A stretch of 64,000 bases of DNA, taken from contig NZ_VRMG01000013.1 of NCBI RefSeq assembly GCF_008040105.1, positions 1 through 64,000 of the forward strand, given 5' to 3'. The notes beneath the pieces were generated by a model. That model did not search any database, was not told the origin of the DNA, and worked only from the letters and a program-made list of their open reading frames with translations. Shown piece by piece: positions 50,768 through 63,576 of the stretch (positions within the stretch are counted from its first letter, which is position 1; every line of letters begins with the position of its first letter). The translations under genes and the position numbers were made by a program. This stretch comes from Lacisediminihabitans profunda (GTDB lineage Bacteria > Actinomycetota > Actinomycetes > Actinomycetales > Microbacteriaceae).

Positions 50768-51354
50768 TCCTCGTTGTCGTTGTCGGGTCGGGTGACGATC
50801 CCGTGCAGGATGATGTCGGCGAGTTCGTCGGTGGAGAGCGGGTGAGCGTCGTTGAAGGGGCCGATGGACGAGGCAAAGGCGATGATCCGCACGAGGTAGG
50901 CGACCTTCGTCGGGTCGAGTCTCAGCCTCGCCGCCTCCGGCTCGAGCACCTCGGCCACGATCTCGGCGAACTCGTTGCGTCCTCCGTGGCCCGGCGGGCG
51001 ACCGGTCATGCCAATCGCGGACATGATGCCGATGATTCCGGCGAACCGGGCCCTCAGGTGGAACAGGATGTCGTGCACCTTCTGCTCGAGCGGGAGATCT
51101 GGGTCGATCGAGCGGAGTGCGGTGCGCAACGGCAGCGGGTCGAGGAACTTGTCCACGGCGGCCTGGATGATCGATTCCTTGTCGCCGAAGGCGCGGAAGA
51201 TGGTTCCCTCGGCGATTCCCGCCTCGTCGGCGATCTGCCGGGTCGTGATGTCTCGGCCGTGTTCGAGGAGCAGCGGGATCACGGCATCGACGATCATCGC
51301 CCGTCGGTCATCGAGCGGGAGAGGCCGCGCCCGGCTGATCTTCGTCAACTCCAC
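50764..51354 (-). CDS. TetR-family transcriptional repressor
   Basis: The 196-residue repressor has an N-terminal DNA-binding domain (about 15-65; REIADEAGIAEGTIFRAFGDKE-like ITTRQIADEAGIAEGTIFRA) and a divergent ligand-binding C-terminus. It is the first gene of an operon with the two ABC exporter subunits and overlaps the first. A perfect palindrome lies 15-32 bases upstream of its GTG start (51354), inside its promoter, so it almost certainly autoregulates. The effector is likely the exported compound. The divergent quinone oxidoreductase is likely in the same regulon. Confidence 0.92.
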   Translation of the reverse strand: MELTKISRARPLPLDDRRAMIVDAVIPLLLEHGRDITTRQIADEAGIAEGTIFRAFGDKESIIQAAVDKFLDPLPLRTALRSIDPDLPLEQKVHDILFHLRARFAGIIGIMSAIGMTGRPPGHGGRNEFAEIVAEVLEPEAARLRLDPTKVAYLVRIIAFASSIGPFNDAHPLSTDELADIILHGIVTRPDNDNEE

Positions 51355-51360
51355 GTCGGA

Positions 51361-51389
51361 ATTCTAAATGAGTGAGTGCTCACTCACAA
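51361..51389 (-). promoter_or_regulatory. tetR promoter with TGAGTGAG/CTCACTCA operator
   Basis: On the minus strand TTGTGA (51389-51384) and TAGAAT (51366-51361) are spaced by 17 bp. The palindrome TGAGTGAG-TG-CTCACTCA (51369-51386) fills the spacer and touches the -35. The first transcribed base would be at or within one base of the GTG at 51354, so the mRNA looks leaderless. The same operator lies about 50 bp upstream of the divergent oxidoreductase gene. Confidence 0.65.
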
Positions 51390-51434
51390 TACTGGGAGGC
51401 AGAATGGAAGGAATTCGATTCTAGGGAGCACACC

Positions 51435-52349
51435 GTGTCGAGAGCAGTACAGTTCAGTCGCCATGGCGGTCCGGAAGTCCTCGACGTGGTCGAGGTGGAC
51501 GAGCCGCACGCCGGCACCGGCACCGTGCGGGTGCGCGTGCGTGCGGCCGGGCTGAACGCGTTCGACTTCAAGGTGCGGCAAGATGCCTCCTACCTCCCCT
51601 CGAAGAAGCTTCCGAGCGGCCAGGGCCAGGAATTCGCCGGAGTGGTCAACGAGGTCGGCGACGGCGTCGAGGGCTTCGCGGTCGGTGACGAGGTGCTCGG
51701 CTGGGTCTCCTTCGCTGCGCAGGCGGACTACGTTGTCGTGCCGCCCAGCCAACTCGCGCCCAAGCCGGCGGGCCTCGACTGGGCGACGGCCGCCGGCATC
51801 GGCCTCGTCGGCAACACCGCGAGGAGGGCGACGGATGCCGTCTCCCCCGGCCCCGGCGACACCGTGCTCGTCAGCGCGGCCGCCGGCGGCGTCGGACTGC
51901 TCGAGTGCCAGCTCGCGATCCGCGCCGGCGCGACCGTGATCGGCACGGCGAGCGAGGCCAACCACGAGTTTCTGCGCAGCCTCGGCGTGATCCCGGTCAC
52001 CTACGGCCCCGGTCTCGCCGATCGGGTTCGCGCCGCGGCCCCCGAGGGCATCACGGCCGTGCTCGACAACGCCGGAGAGGAGACCGTGCTTCTCGGCCTC
52101 GAGCTCGGCGTCGACCCGAAGCGCATCAACACGATCGTCTACCACGCGGGAGTGGACGAGTACGGCATCCAGGCGGTCGGCGGCGGCAAGAAGAACTCGG
52201 CCGAACTCGCCGAACTCGCGAGGCTCGTGGCCGACGGCGACCTGGTGCTGCCGGTCGCAGCGACCTACCCGCTCGGCGAGGTTCGCGAGGCGTACACGCG
52301 ACTCGAGTCTCGCCATCTACTCGGCAAGATCGTGCTTCTCACCGACTGA
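51435..52349 (+). CDS. Zinc-independent quinone oxidoreductase (MDR family)
   Basis: This 304-residue NADPH-dependent reductase belongs to the medium-chain dehydrogenase superfamily. It has a GroES-like N-terminus (VRVRAAGLNAFDFKVRQ, GQEFAGVVNEVGDGV) and a Rossmann part (VLVSAAAGGVGLLECQLAIRAGATVIGTA). The zinc-binding Cys/His residues of alcohol dehydrogenases are absent, as in QOR. Start is GTG 51435, with GGGAG seven bases upstream. It is divergent from tetR and shares its operator, so it may help detoxify the same class of compounds that the ABC pair exports. The stop is followed by a GC-rich hairpin. Confidence 0.88.
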   Translation: MSRAVQFSRHGGPEVLDVVEVDEPHAGTGTVRVRVRAAGLNAFDFKVRQDASYLPSKKLPSGQGQEFAGVVNEVGDGVEGFAVGDEVLGWVSFAAQADYVVVPPSQLAPKPAGLDWATAAGIGLVGNTARRATDAVSPGPGDTVLVSAAAGGVGLLECQLAIRAGATVIGTASEANHEFLRSLGVIPVTYGPGLADRVRAAAPEGITAVLDNAGEETVLLGLELGVDPKRINTIVYHAGVDEYGIQAVGGGKKNSAELAELARLVADGDLVLPVAATYPLGEVREAYTRLESRHLLGKIVLLTD

Positions 52350-52350
52350 C

Positions 52351-52382
52351 CCCGGCCGGCCGGGTCCGCATCGGCCGGCCCC
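52351..52382. terminator. GC-rich hairpin between convergent oxidoreductase genes
   Basis: CCCGGCCGGCCGGG (52351-52364) is a perfect palindrome, and GGCCGGCC repeats at 52354-52361 and 52373-52380, allowing a stem with an 11-nt loop. It lies two bases past the quinone oxidoreductase stop and about 85 bp past the aldo/keto reductase stop in the other direction. There is no T-tract. A bidirectional terminator is likely but not certain. Confidence 0.45.
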
Positions 52383-52466
52383 GCTCATCCGTCACCAAGT
52401 GCTCGCCAGAGGCCCCCAGCCGACACTTGCTGACGGCCGAGTCGGTGCGCGGCGCCTCGACTCCGG

Positions 52467-53438
52467 TCAGCTCGGGTTCGCGAAGAGCTCCGAGATCTCG
52501 GCGATGTCGGCCACGGTGGGCTGCCACTCGTTGGCCGCGGCGATGTTCTGCACGATTTGCTCCGGCTTCGTGACGCCGGCGATCACGCTCGTGAGGCCGG
52601 GCTGGGCGAGCAGCCAGGAGAAGGTCGCGGCGAGCATGCTCACGCCGCGGTCGGCGCAGAACGCCTCGTACTTCTCGATCGTGTCCCAGGGGGCGGTCTC
52701 GAGCAGGTGCGGACGGATGGCCATGATCCGGCTGTCTGCCGGTCCGCCCTCCCGACTGAACTTGCCGGTGAACAGCCCGTTGTAGAGCGGGAAGTACGGG
52801 AGGAATCCGAGTCCGTAGTGATTCGCCGCCGGGAGCACCTCCGCCTCGACACCGCGCGCGAGCAGCGAATACTCGTTCTGGGCGGAGATGAACTTCGGAT
52901 GCCCGCCCAGGATCGCCGTGTACTCGGCGTCCGCGATCTGCCAGCCGGTGAGGTTCGAGTGGCCGATGTAGCGCACCTTGCCCTCGGCGATGAGGTCGTC
53001 CAACACCGAGAGGGTCTCCTCGATGGGCGTCTTCGGGTCGGGGGCGTGCAGCTGGTAGAGGTCGATCCAGTCCGTCTGCAGGCGACGCAGCGACGACTCG
53101 ACCGCGAGGCGCACGTACCGTCGCGAACCGCGGGCGCCCCAGTCGGGTCCGTTTGAGCCGGCCATGTCCATGCCGAACTTGGAGGCGAGCACGATGTCGC
53201 CCCGGCGGCCCTTGAGCGACTTGCCCATGAGCGTCTCGCTCAGGCCGCGCTCGCCGCCGTAGATGTCCGCGGTGTCGAAGAGGGTGACCCCGGCGTCGAT
53301 CGCCGCCGAGATGACGGCGTCGGTGCCGGCCTGGCTCTCCGTCGTCGTCTTCGGACGCCCGAAGTTGTTGCAGCCGAGCCCGACCGTGGACACGATGAGG
53401 CCGGACCGGCCGAGGTTGCGGTACTGGATTTCAGTCAT
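52467..53438 (-). CDS. Aldo/keto reductase
   Basis: This NADPH-dependent carbonyl reductase of 323 residues has the catalytic tetrad D55, Y60 (VTLFDTADIYGGERG), K87 (IVLASKFGMD) and H131 (DLYQLHAPDPKTP). The C-terminal cofactor-binding part includes SVIAGVTKPEQIVQN. The start is ATG 53438 with a GGAGGA site just upstream. It appears monocistronic and convergent with the quinone oxidoreductase. Substrate specificity cannot be predicted. The closest style is YghZ/AKR12-14-like proteins. Confidence 0.92.
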   Translation of the reverse strand: MTEIQYRNLGRSGLIVSTVGLGCNNFGRPKTTTESQAGTDAVISAAIDAGVTLFDTADIYGGERGLSETLMGKSLKGRRGDIVLASKFGMDMAGSNGPDWGARGSRRYVRLAVESSLRRLQTDWIDLYQLHAPDPKTPIEETLSVLDDLIAEGKVRYIGHSNLTGWQIADAEYTAILGGHPKFISAQNEYSLLARGVEAEVLPAANHYGLGFLPYFPLYNGLFTGKFSREGGPADSRIMAIRPHLLETAPWDTIEKYEAFCADRGVSMLAATFSWLLAQPGLTSVIAGVTKPEQIVQNIAAANEWQPTVADIAEISELFANPS

Positions 53439-53572
53439 TCCTCCAGCCTAGATCGCGGCGGCCGGATGCTGCGACGTCCTCCAGTCCCCCACCGGCACCT
53501 CCCTTCCGGGCTCCGCAGCCGATGTCCGAAAACCGCCGGAGTGAGGTCGGAGGCCGCGGCTACAGTCGAGTC

Positions 53573-54088
53573 ATGACCTCAGAACTGATCGGGCCGACGC
53601 CGCCCGCGCAACTTCGTCGATTGGAGTCTCCCATCGGCAGGATCGAATTGACCGGAGACGGCACCGCCGTCACCTCCCTCACCATCGAGCGAGCCGGCCA
53701 CCTCCCGCTCGAGGAATTCCCCGAGACGAGCGATGATGTCCTCGATCGGGCGGCCGTCGAACTCGAGGAGTACTTCGCGGGCACCCGCACCAGCTTCGAC
53801 GTTCCGGTGGCCGTGACAGGCACCGCCTTCCAGCAGGCGGTCTGGGCGGAGCTCACCGAGCTCGAGTTCGGCGAGGTGATCTCGTACGGCGAGTTGGGTC
53901 GCGCCACGGGCCGACCCTCCGCCGGTCGGGCGGTCGGCGGAGCCGTCGGCGCCAACCCCGTGCCGATCATCATCCCCTGTCACCGGGTGCTCGCCTCCAA
54001 CCAGCGCATCACCGGCTACAGCGGCGGCAACGGCATCCCGACCAAGGTGTGGCTCCTCGACCACGAGGGGATAGTGCACGCCTCGTGA
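53573..54088 (+). CDS. ogt: Methylated-DNA-protein-cysteine methyltransferase
   Basis: Ogt repairs O6-alkylguanine by transferring the alkyl group irreversibly to its own cysteine. The 171-residue protein has the catalytic PCHRV motif (IIIPCHRVL, C136), the helix-turn-helix FQQAVWAELTELEFGEVISYGELG and the binding-pocket residues SAGRAVGGAVGANP. The ATG at 53573 has no ribosome site, but TACAGT lies six bases upstream, so a leaderless mRNA is possible. It overlaps the tag gene by GTGA, so the two alkylation-repair genes are coupled. There is no fused Ada domain. Confidence 0.95.
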   Translation: MTSELIGPTPPAQLRRLESPIGRIELTGDGTAVTSLTIERAGHLPLEEFPETSDDVLDRAAVELEEYFAGTRTSFDVPVAVTGTAFQQAVWAELTELEFGEVISYGELGRATGRPSAGRAVGGAVGANPVPIIIPCHRVLASNQRITGYSGGNGIPTKVWLLDHEGIVHAS

Positions 54089-54729
54089 CGGAGCCGGAGC
54101 CGACACCGAGGTCGGGCGACGTGCAACCGCCGACCCAGAGCGAGGGAAGGGCAGCCGTCGCCGTCGGCGACGACGGCGTGCCGCGCTGCGCCTGGGGCTC
54201 GAGCGATCCGGAATACCGTCGCTACCACGACGAGGAGTGGGGGTTCGAACTGCACGGAGACCGGCCGCTCTTCGAGAAACTCAGCCTCGAGGGATTCCAG
54301 GCCGGGTTGTCCTGGATCACGATCCTCCGCCGCCGGCCGACATTTCGGCTGGCGTTCCACGACTTCGACATCGACCGGGTGGCCGCCATGGACGATGCCG
54401 AGGCCGAGGCGCTCATGCAGGACCCGGGCATCATCCGCAACCGGGCGAAGATCAGTGCGACCATCGGCAACGCGCGCATCGTGCAGGAGCTGGTGCGCCA
54501 GACTCCCGGCGCCCTGGACGAGCTGATGTGGAGCTTCGCACCCGGCGCGCAGCGACCCCGCCCCCGGGGCTTCGGCGACATCCCCGCCGTGACTCCCGAG
54601 TCGACGGCGATGAGCAAGGCGCTGAGGTCACTGGGCCTGCGGTTCGTCGGTCCGACGACTCTCTACGCGCTCATGCAGTCTGCGGGCATGGTCGACGACC
54701 ATGTCGAGGGGTGCTGGCGGGCGACCTGA
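54085..54729 (+). CDS. tag: DNA-3-methyladenine glycosylase I
   Basis: Tag removes 3-methyladenine from alkylated DNA, starting base excision. The 214 residues include the zinc-site residues C35 (PRCAWGSSDPEYRRYHDEEW, with H48) and a C-terminal DDHVEGCW that supplies the remaining His and Cys. LSWITILRRRPTFR is the family's core helix. About 30 residues precede the conserved core and are poorly ordered by composition. Start is GTG 54085, overlapping ogt. The pair forms an alkylation-repair operon. Confidence 0.95.
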   Translation: MTEPEPTPRSGDVQPPTQSEGRAAVAVGDDGVPRCAWGSSDPEYRRYHDEEWGFELHGDRPLFEKLSLEGFQAGLSWITILRRRPTFRLAFHDFDIDRVAAMDDAEAEALMQDPGIIRNRAKISATIGNARIVQELVRQTPGALDELMWSFAPGAQRPRPRGFGDIPAVTPESTAMSKALRSLGLRFVGPTTLYALMQSAGMVDDHVEGCWRAT

Positions 54730-54741
54730 GTCGACTCGGGG

Positions 54742-55197
54742 TCACGCGGCCGTCGGCGAGGGAACGTTGGGTCCGTAGAGGGGTCGAACGGCCATCTTCT
54801 CCGGCTCCCACCGGGAGCCGTCGAAGGCGATGATCCCGATCCAGATCACCGGCAGGAAGATGTAGAGCAGAAGCCAGCCCACCCCGGGCTTCTGGAAGGC
54901 CGAGCCGACGTGCCAGGCGGCGATGCAGGCGAACACCGCCGCGACGATGTTCACGCCGGGTATCAGGCTCAGCAGCGCGAGCCAGCCCAGCTGTCCGCCC
55001 ATCTCGAAGAACACCCAGTAGTTGAACACCGGCACCCAGGCCTTCCACGGGAGCACGCCGGCCTTGGCGAAGACCCGGGACAGCATCCAGGCGACGAGGG
55101 CATAGACCCCGAGGAACACCACCAGGTAGACGACGATGATGACCAGCACCAGTGCCGCGGCCGCCGCCGCGCCCGCTCCGTATCCGTTGTCGTTCAT
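54742..55197 (-). CDS. DUF5684-type multi-pass membrane protein
   Basis: This is a 151-residue integral membrane protein with four or five hydrophobic segments (about 14-40, 68-90, 100-115, 118-132 by composition) and a polar C-terminus. The segments KAGVLPWKAWVPVFNYW and IPGVNIVAAVF are typical of DUF5684 proteins, which are widespread in Actinobacteria and sometimes fused to signal peptidases. No catalytic residues are visible. The start is ATG 55197 with GAGGGG five bases upstream. It converges on tag and is not clearly in an operon. Confidence 0.78.
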   Translation of the reverse strand: MNDNGYGAGAAAAAALVLVIIVVYLVVFLGVYALVAWMLSRVFAKAGVLPWKAWVPVFNYWVFFEMGGQLGWLALLSLIPGVNIVAAVFACIAAWHVGSAFQKPGVGWLLLYIFLPVIWIGIIAFDGSRWEPEKMAVRPLYGPNVPSPTAA

Positions 55198-55252
55198 CTG
55201 AACCCCTCTTCGATAGTTCGCCGGTGCGACGGGCCCACGACGAGGCCCGACG

Positions 55253-56002
55253 TCAGTAAACCACGAGTTCGAGCTCCGACTCACCTTTTTTCGTGAGCTG
55301 AATTCCGTCCGCCGCCGCCCAATCGAGAAGCGATTCGACCGACGAATGGTCGATTCCGGTCTCGACGAGTCGCCGCACGAACAGGCCCTTGCCCTTCTTG
55401 TTGAAGTGGTTGAGCGCCCGCACCCGGCCGTCCGGTCCCTCCGCCGACACCCGCACGAAGAAGGCGTGCCGGTCAGAGGGGATGGGGCCGAGCTGCACGT
55501 AGGCCTCCGAACGCAAGTCGACGATGAGCCCGTCGCGCCCGGCGAGCACCGACGACACGGCGTCGCGCCAGGTCGAACGGAGCGCGAGGTCGGGCAGTCG
55601 GGAGTTGTGCGAAAGGCGGTACGCGGGAATGGGATCGTCCGCCGCGACCAGTCCGAACAGCGCGGAATGCACCACCACATGCTCGGCGGCGAACGCGAGG
55701 GCCGGCCCGTCGAGCGACGCGGCATCGAGGGCGTCGTAGAGCACCCCGGTGTACCTCAGCAGCGCGGGCATCGTGGGCGACGTCGACAACTGCCGGTTTC
55801 GGTCGACCTCGAACGCCTGTTGCGGGCCGAGCCCCAGCGCGGTGGACATGGTAGCCCGATTGCGCGAAAGGCGGCGAGTGGACGCGAGCACCGCCTTGCG
55901 GGGGCGCGAGAGCTCCGGATGCCCGAGCAGCGTCAGATCGAGGGTCGACCCCTCTGCCCCGCCGTCTCGTTTCGTCTCGGAGGGGGGAAGCAGAATCAGC
56001 AT
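55253..56002 (-). CDS. yaaA: YaaA/DUF328 peroxide-stress protein
   Basis: This is a 249-residue YaaA-family protein. In E. coli YaaA lowers free iron under hydrogen peroxide stress and binds DNA. It begins MLILLPPSETKR, as in the family, and has the conserved YRLSHNSRLPDLALRSTW and ALNHFNKKGKGLFVRRLVE regions. Start is ATG 56002, sharing one base with the stop of the upstream P-loop kinase (TGATG). Together they are probably one transcript downstream of the ATP synthase operon. The exact biochemical role is still open. Confidence 0.88.
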   Translation of the reverse strand: MLILLPPSETKRDGGAEGSTLDLTLLGHPELSRPRKAVLASTRRLSRNRATMSTALGLGPQQAFEVDRNRQLSTSPTMPALLRYTGVLYDALDAASLDGPALAFAAEHVVVHSALFGLVAADDPIPAYRLSHNSRLPDLALRSTWRDAVSSVLAGRDGLIVDLRSEAYVQLGPIPSDRHAFFVRVSAEGPDGRVRALNHFNKKGKGLFVRRLVETGIDHSSVESLLDWAAADGIQLTKKGESELELVVY

Positions 56003-56523
56003 CAGGACGCGATGAATGCCATCGCGGCGTCGACGTTGAACCCGATCGGGTTCACGGAGTCGAGGGTGATGCGGGCGACGGCCGCGCTCGGCCCGCTCCA
56101 CGGGTCGTACTCGTCCACGCGCTGCTCCACCGCGTTCCAGTTCACCTCGGAGAGGTGAGGCAGCCGACGCTCGCGAGACTCGAGCCGCGAGCGATGAAGT
56201 TCGAGGTCGGAACAGATGACTTCGATGAACTTGAGAACCTCGCCGCGATCACGCGCCAGGTTCACCCACTGCTCCCGCGCCGGGTCCACGGCGTTGACCG
56301 CGTCCACGATCACATCGTGGCCGGCGTCGATCACGAACTCGGCGAGCTTCTCGGCCACGAGGTACGCGGCGAGCCCCGTGGGCTGGTCGCTGTCGATGCC
56401 CGCGCTCAGGATCGCGGACTCGATCGGGTCGACCGAGATCACCGAGGCGCGAAGTCGACCGCCGACGATCTCGGCGATCGTGCTCTTGCCAGACCCAGGA
56501 AGCCCGGCCATCGCGATCAGCAC
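56002..56523 (-). CDS. P-loop AAA-type nucleoside/metabolite kinase-like protein
   Basis: This 173-residue P-loop protein has Walker A GLPGSGKST (7-15), a HDVIVDAVN Walker-B-like segment and a lid with Arg residues (RSRLESRERRLPHL). It resembles the AAA_33/zeta-toxin-like or uncharacterised kinase families. The substrate is not predictable. Start is GTG 56523 with GGAG eight bases upstream. ATG 56511 is an alternative. The gene lies 13 bases after atpC and overlaps yaaA, so it may be read through from the ATP synthase operon. Confidence 0.75.
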   Translation of the reverse strand: MLIAMAGLPGSGKSTIAEIVGGRLRASVISVDPIESAILSAGIDSDQPTGLAAYLVAEKLAEFVIDAGHDVIVDAVNAVDPAREQWVNLARDRGEVLKFIEVICSDLELHRSRLESRERRLPHLSEVNWNAVEQRVDEYDPWSGPSAAVARITLDSVNPIGFNVDAAMAFIAS

Positions 56524-56536
56524 GTGCGGACTCCGG

Positions 56537-56803
56537 CTACGCCGTGGCGAGCTCGGCGTACCGCGCGACGATCGTCACGGTGTCGTGCTCGACCGACAGG
56601 AATCCGTCGTCGGCCTTCGCCCGCACGACCGTGCCGCGCGGATCGGTGATCCGCACCTCGCCGGCGGCGAGGATCGCGAGCAGGGGCTCGTGCCCGGCAA
56701 GGATGCCGATCTCGCCCTCCGTCGTGCGAGCCACGACCATCGACGCCGCGCCGGACCAGACCGACTGGTCAGCCGACACGACTGTCACCTGGAGCTCGGC
56801 CAT
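56537..56803 (-). CDS. atpC: ATP synthase F1 epsilon subunit
   Basis: Epsilon connects the rotor to F1 and inhibits ATP hydrolysis. This 88-residue version has the N-terminal beta-sandwich only (GEIGILAGHEPLLAIL, GTVVRAKADDG) and lacks the long C-terminal helices that complete the 130-residue E. coli form. Short epsilons are common in actinobacteria. Start is ATG 56803, two bases after the atpD stop, with AAGGAG in the end of atpD. It is the last gene of the atp operon. Confidence 0.95.
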   Translation of the reverse strand: MAELQVTVVSADQSVWSGAASMVVARTTEGEIGILAGHEPLLAILAAGEVRITDPRGTVVRAKADDGFLSVEHDTVTIVARYAELATA

Positions 56804-56805
56804 GC

Positions 56806-59219
<2,414 letters not shown>

Positions 59220-59310
59220 GTGTCTTACTTTCCTTTGTCGTGATGATCGGTGAGGTCGAGCTGGTGGGGCACCGGGGCGCCGCACCGTCCGCGAGGCGGC
59301 CGGTGCTCGG

Positions 59311-60948
59311 TCAGCGCTTGGCCTTGACGATCTTCTCCTGGTGCACTTCTTCCGGCTCGATCGCCACGAACTGCTCGGTTCCGACCGAGGCGAGCGGCTT
59401 GCCCTCGCCGGTCTGGAACTCGAGCTTGAACTTGTCGATCCCCTCGCCGAGAGCGGTCACCGTCGCGTCGTCGAGCACGTTCGTGCTGGCGAGGTTGGTG
59501 AGGATGTCGGTGTTGCGTCCGAGGTAGTCGAGCAGCTCGCGTTCGAAGCGCAGCACGTCTTCGACGGCCACCTCGTCGAGCTTGCCGTTGGTGCCGGCCC
59601 AGATCGATACGACCTGCTGTTCGACCGGGTACGGCGAATACTGCGGCTGGCGAAGCAGCTCGGTGAGGCGGGCGCCTCGGGCGAGCTGGCGACGGCTGGC
59701 CTGGTCGAGGTCAGACGCGAACATGGCGAAGGCCTCGAGCGAGCGGTACTGGGCGAGCTCGAGCTTGAGCGTTCCTGACACCTTCTTGATCGACTTGACC
59801 TGCGCGTCGCCACCGACTCGGGAGACGGAGATACCCACGTCGACCGCCGGACGCTGGTTGGCGTTGAACAGGTCGGACTGCAGGAAGATCTGGCCGTCGG
59901 TGATCGAGATCACGTTGGTCGGGATGTACGCCGACACGTCGTTCGCCTTGGTCTCGATGATCGGCAGGCCGGTCATCGATCCGGCGCCGAGCTCGTCGGA
60001 GAGCTTGGCACAACGCTCGAGCAGACGGGAGTGCAGATAGAAGACGTCACCCGGGTAGGCTTCGCGCCCCGGCGGGCGGCGCAGCAGCAGGGAAACGGCG
60101 CGGTAGGCCTCGGCCTGCTTGGACAGGTCGTCGAAGATGATCAGAACGTGCTTGCCGGCATACATCCAGTGCTGGCCGATGGCCGAACCGGTGTACGGGG
60201 CGAGGTACTTGAACCCGGCAGGGTCGGAGGCGGGCGACGCGACGATCGTCGTGTACTCCATTGCTCCGGCGTCTTCGAGCGCGCCCTTCACCGAGGCGAT
60301 GGTCGAGCCCTTCTGGCCGATGGCGACATAGATGCAGCGCACCTGCTTCGAAGCGTCTCCGGAGTCCCAGTTCGCCTTCTGGTTGATGATCGTGTCGATC
60401 GCGATGGCCGTCTTGCCGGTCTGGCGGTCGCCGATGATGAGCTGGCGCTGGCCGCGACCGATCGGGATCATGGCGTCGATCGCCTTGATGCCGGTCTGCA
60501 TGGGCTCGTGCACGCTCTTACGCTGCATGACGCCTGGCGCCTGCAGTTCGAGGGCGCGCCGGCCCTCTGAGGCGATCTCGCCGAGGCCATCGATCGGGGC
60601 GCCGAGCGGGTCGACGACTCGACCGAGGTAGGCGTCGCCCACCGGCACGGAGAGCACCTCTCCGGTGCGGGTGACCTCGAGGCCCTCCACGATGCCGGCG
60701 AATTCGCCGAGCACGATCACGCCGATCTCGTTCTCGTCCAGGTTCTGGGCGAGGCCGAGCGTGCCGTCCGCGAAGCGGATGAGCTCGTTCGCCATCACGC
60801 CGGGAAGACCCTGCACGTGCGCGATTCCGTCGGCCGCGTCGATGACGTAGCCGACCTCGGTCGTCGAGGCGGACGCGGGGTTGTAGGACTTGACGAAGTC
60901 CTTGAGCGCATCGCGGATCTCGTCCGGGCTGATCGTGAGGTCTGCCAT
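59311..60948 (-). CDS. atpA: ATP synthase F1 alpha subunit
   Basis: This is the noncatalytic nucleotide-binding subunit of F1, 545 residues. Walker A is [14 protein letters not shown], and the segment [20 protein letters not shown] and the arginine-finger region ([15 protein letters not shown] area) are standard. The C-terminal tail is extended (about 30 residues beyond E. coli), ending [11 protein letters not shown], as in actinobacterial enzymes. Start ATG 60948. It lies between atpH and atpG in the normal order. Confidence 0.98.
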   Translation of the reverse strand: MADLTISPDEIRDALKDFVKSYNPASASTTEVGYVIDAADGIAHVQGLPGVMANELIRFADGTLGLAQNLDENEIGVIVLGEFAGIVEGLEVTRTGEVLSVPVGDAYLGRVVDPLGAPIDGLGEIASEGRRALELQAPGVMQRKSVHEPMQTGIKAIDAMIPIGRGQRQLIIGDRQTGKTAIAIDTIINQKANWDSGDASKQVRCIYVAIGQKGSTIASVKGALEDAGAMEYTTIVASPASDPAGFKYLAPYTGSAIGQHWMYAGKHVLIIFDDLSKQAEAYRAVSLLLRRPPGREAYPGDVFYLHSRLLERCAKLSDELGAGSMTGLPIIETKANDVSAYIPTNVISITDGQIFLQSDLFNANQRPAVDVGISVSRVGGDAQVKSIKKVSGTLKLELAQYRSLEAFAMFASDLDQASRRQLARGARLTELLRQPQYSPYPVEQQVVSIWAGTNGKLDEVAVEDVLRFERELLDYLGRNTDILTNLASTNVLDDATVTALGEGIDKFKLEFQTGEGKPLASVGTEQFVAIEPEEVHQEKIVKAKR

Positions 60949-61016
60949 TTCCGTTGTTTCCTTGTCTTCGCGAAGCCGTGCGGCTCCGGGGGGTCTGTGT
61001 TGGTGGCCGTGCTGCC

Positions 61017-61811
61017 CTAGCGGGCGAGCTGCAGCCGGAGATCCTTGAGCTTCGAGGCGACGCTGCCGTCCATCACCCTGTCGCCGACCTGCACGCGAAG
61101 CCCGCCGATGAGGGCGGGATCGACGACCAGGTTGAACTTGAGCGCCTGCCCGAACTTGGCCGCAAGGCCCTTTTGCAGACGCTCGAGCTGAACCGCGCGG
61201 ATGGCGGTCGCACTCGTGATCGTCGCGACCGCGAGGCCCGACTGGTCGGCCACGATCGCCGCCGCGGTGCGCAGCAGTTCGCCGATGCGGCGGCCGCGAG
61301 GCTGCTGCATCAGGTGACGCACGATCGAGAGCGTCTGCGGCGAGGCCTTCCCCACCAGGAGCGCCTCAACGAGAGCCACCTTCGACTCGGGGCTGCCGAG
61401 TTTGCTGCTCACCGCCAGTTCGAGTTCGGAGTCCGACGAGACCGCCGTGCCGAACGCGAAGAGTTCCGCGTCGATGTTGACGGTGGCCGGGGCGGAATCC
61501 GCCGCCGCCCGCAGTCCGAGCTCCTCGATTCCCGCGAGCAGATCGTCGGTGCTCGACCAGCGGTTCGAGACCACGGTGTCGAGCAGTTCGAGCGTGGCGT
61601 CACTGAAGTTACTGCCGAAGACCGCCGACAGGATGGACCGCTTGTCAGCGGCATCCGTCGACGTGTCGGAGAGCATCGAGATGAGCTGTGCAGACCCGCC
61701 GATGATCCGACCGGCCGAGAACAGTTCGTCGGCAGTGGCCAGGTTGGCCGTGCCCGCGGACGACAGCTTCGCCCGTGACGCGGCGAGGGCTTCCCTGGTT
61801 GCTGATCCCAT
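61017..61811 (-). CDS. atpH: ATP synthase F1 delta subunit
   Basis: Delta links F1 to the stator b subunits. The 264-residue length is at the long end for bacterial delta (177 in E. coli) but normal for actinobacteria. The C-terminal half has the family signature [33 protein letters not shown]. The N-terminal half is helical and Ala/Ser-rich ([17 protein letters not shown]). Start ATG 61811, two bases after atpF. Confidence 0.93.
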   Translation of the reverse strand: MGSATREALAASRAKLSSAGTANLATADELFSAGRIIGGSAQLISMLSDTSTDAADKRSILSAVFGSNFSDATLELLDTVVSNRWSSTDDLLAGIEELGLRAAADSAPATVNIDAELFAFGTAVSSDSELELAVSSKLGSPESKVALVEALLVGKASPQTLSIVRHLMQQPRGRRIGELLRTAAAIVADQSGLAVATITSATAIRAVQLERLQKGLAAKFGQALKFNLVVDPALIGGLRVQVGDRVMDGSVASKLKDLRLQLAR

Positions 61812-61813
61812 GC

Positions 61814-62376
61814 TCAGTTCACCGACTCCGGCTTCGCGCTGTTCTCTGACTTCTCGAGGTCGGCCAGGAACTGGTCGACCAGGCTTGCCGCCTTCGCGTC
61901 GTCGGACAGGCTCTGCCCGATGACTCCCGACGCGAGGTCGATCGCGAGCGACCCGACCTCGGCACGCAGCGACACGAGAGCCGACTGGCGCTCCGCCTCG
62001 ATCTGCGCCGACGCGCTCGCGGTGACGCGGGCGGCCTCGGCGGCCGCCTGCTCCTTGAGCTCGTTCAGGATCTTGACGCCGTCCTGGCGAGCCTGCTCGC
62101 GAATGGTGCCGGCCTCGGCGCGCGCCTCGGCAAGCTGCTCGGTGTACTTCTCCAGGGCGGCGGCGGCCTCCGCTTGCGCGATCTCGGCCTTCTTGATTCC
62201 GCCCTCGATCACCTCGGCACGGGCATCCAGGTTCTGCTGCACCGACGGCAGGATCTTCTTCCAGAAGAAGACGAGAAGCGCGATGAAGCACACGGCGGAC
62301 CAGATGAGGTCCGGAATGCCCGGAATCAGTGGATTGTGTTGAGCCTCAGCAGCTGCCGAGAAAACTGTACGGAGCA

Positions 62377-62377
<1 letters not shown>
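61814..62377 (-). CDS. atpF: ATP synthase Fo b subunit
   Basis: This is the stator subunit, 187 residues. One membrane segment (about 22-40; PDLIWSAVCFIALLVFFWKK) is followed by a long charged coiled-coil helix (about 45-170). Start ATG 62377 shares one base with the atpE stop (TAATG). The N-terminal MLRTVFSAAAEAQHN is exposed outside. There is no sign of a second b gene or of a b-delta fusion as found in mycobacteria. Confidence 0.96.
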
Positions 62378-63482
<1,105 letters not shown>

Positions 63483-63576
63483 CGCTATCTCCAGAATCGG
63501 GGCATGTAATCACGCGGCGATGGAAAGGGGGGCGTTCGTTCCCACTCTATCAACAGAATGAAGGCGGCCAGAATCG

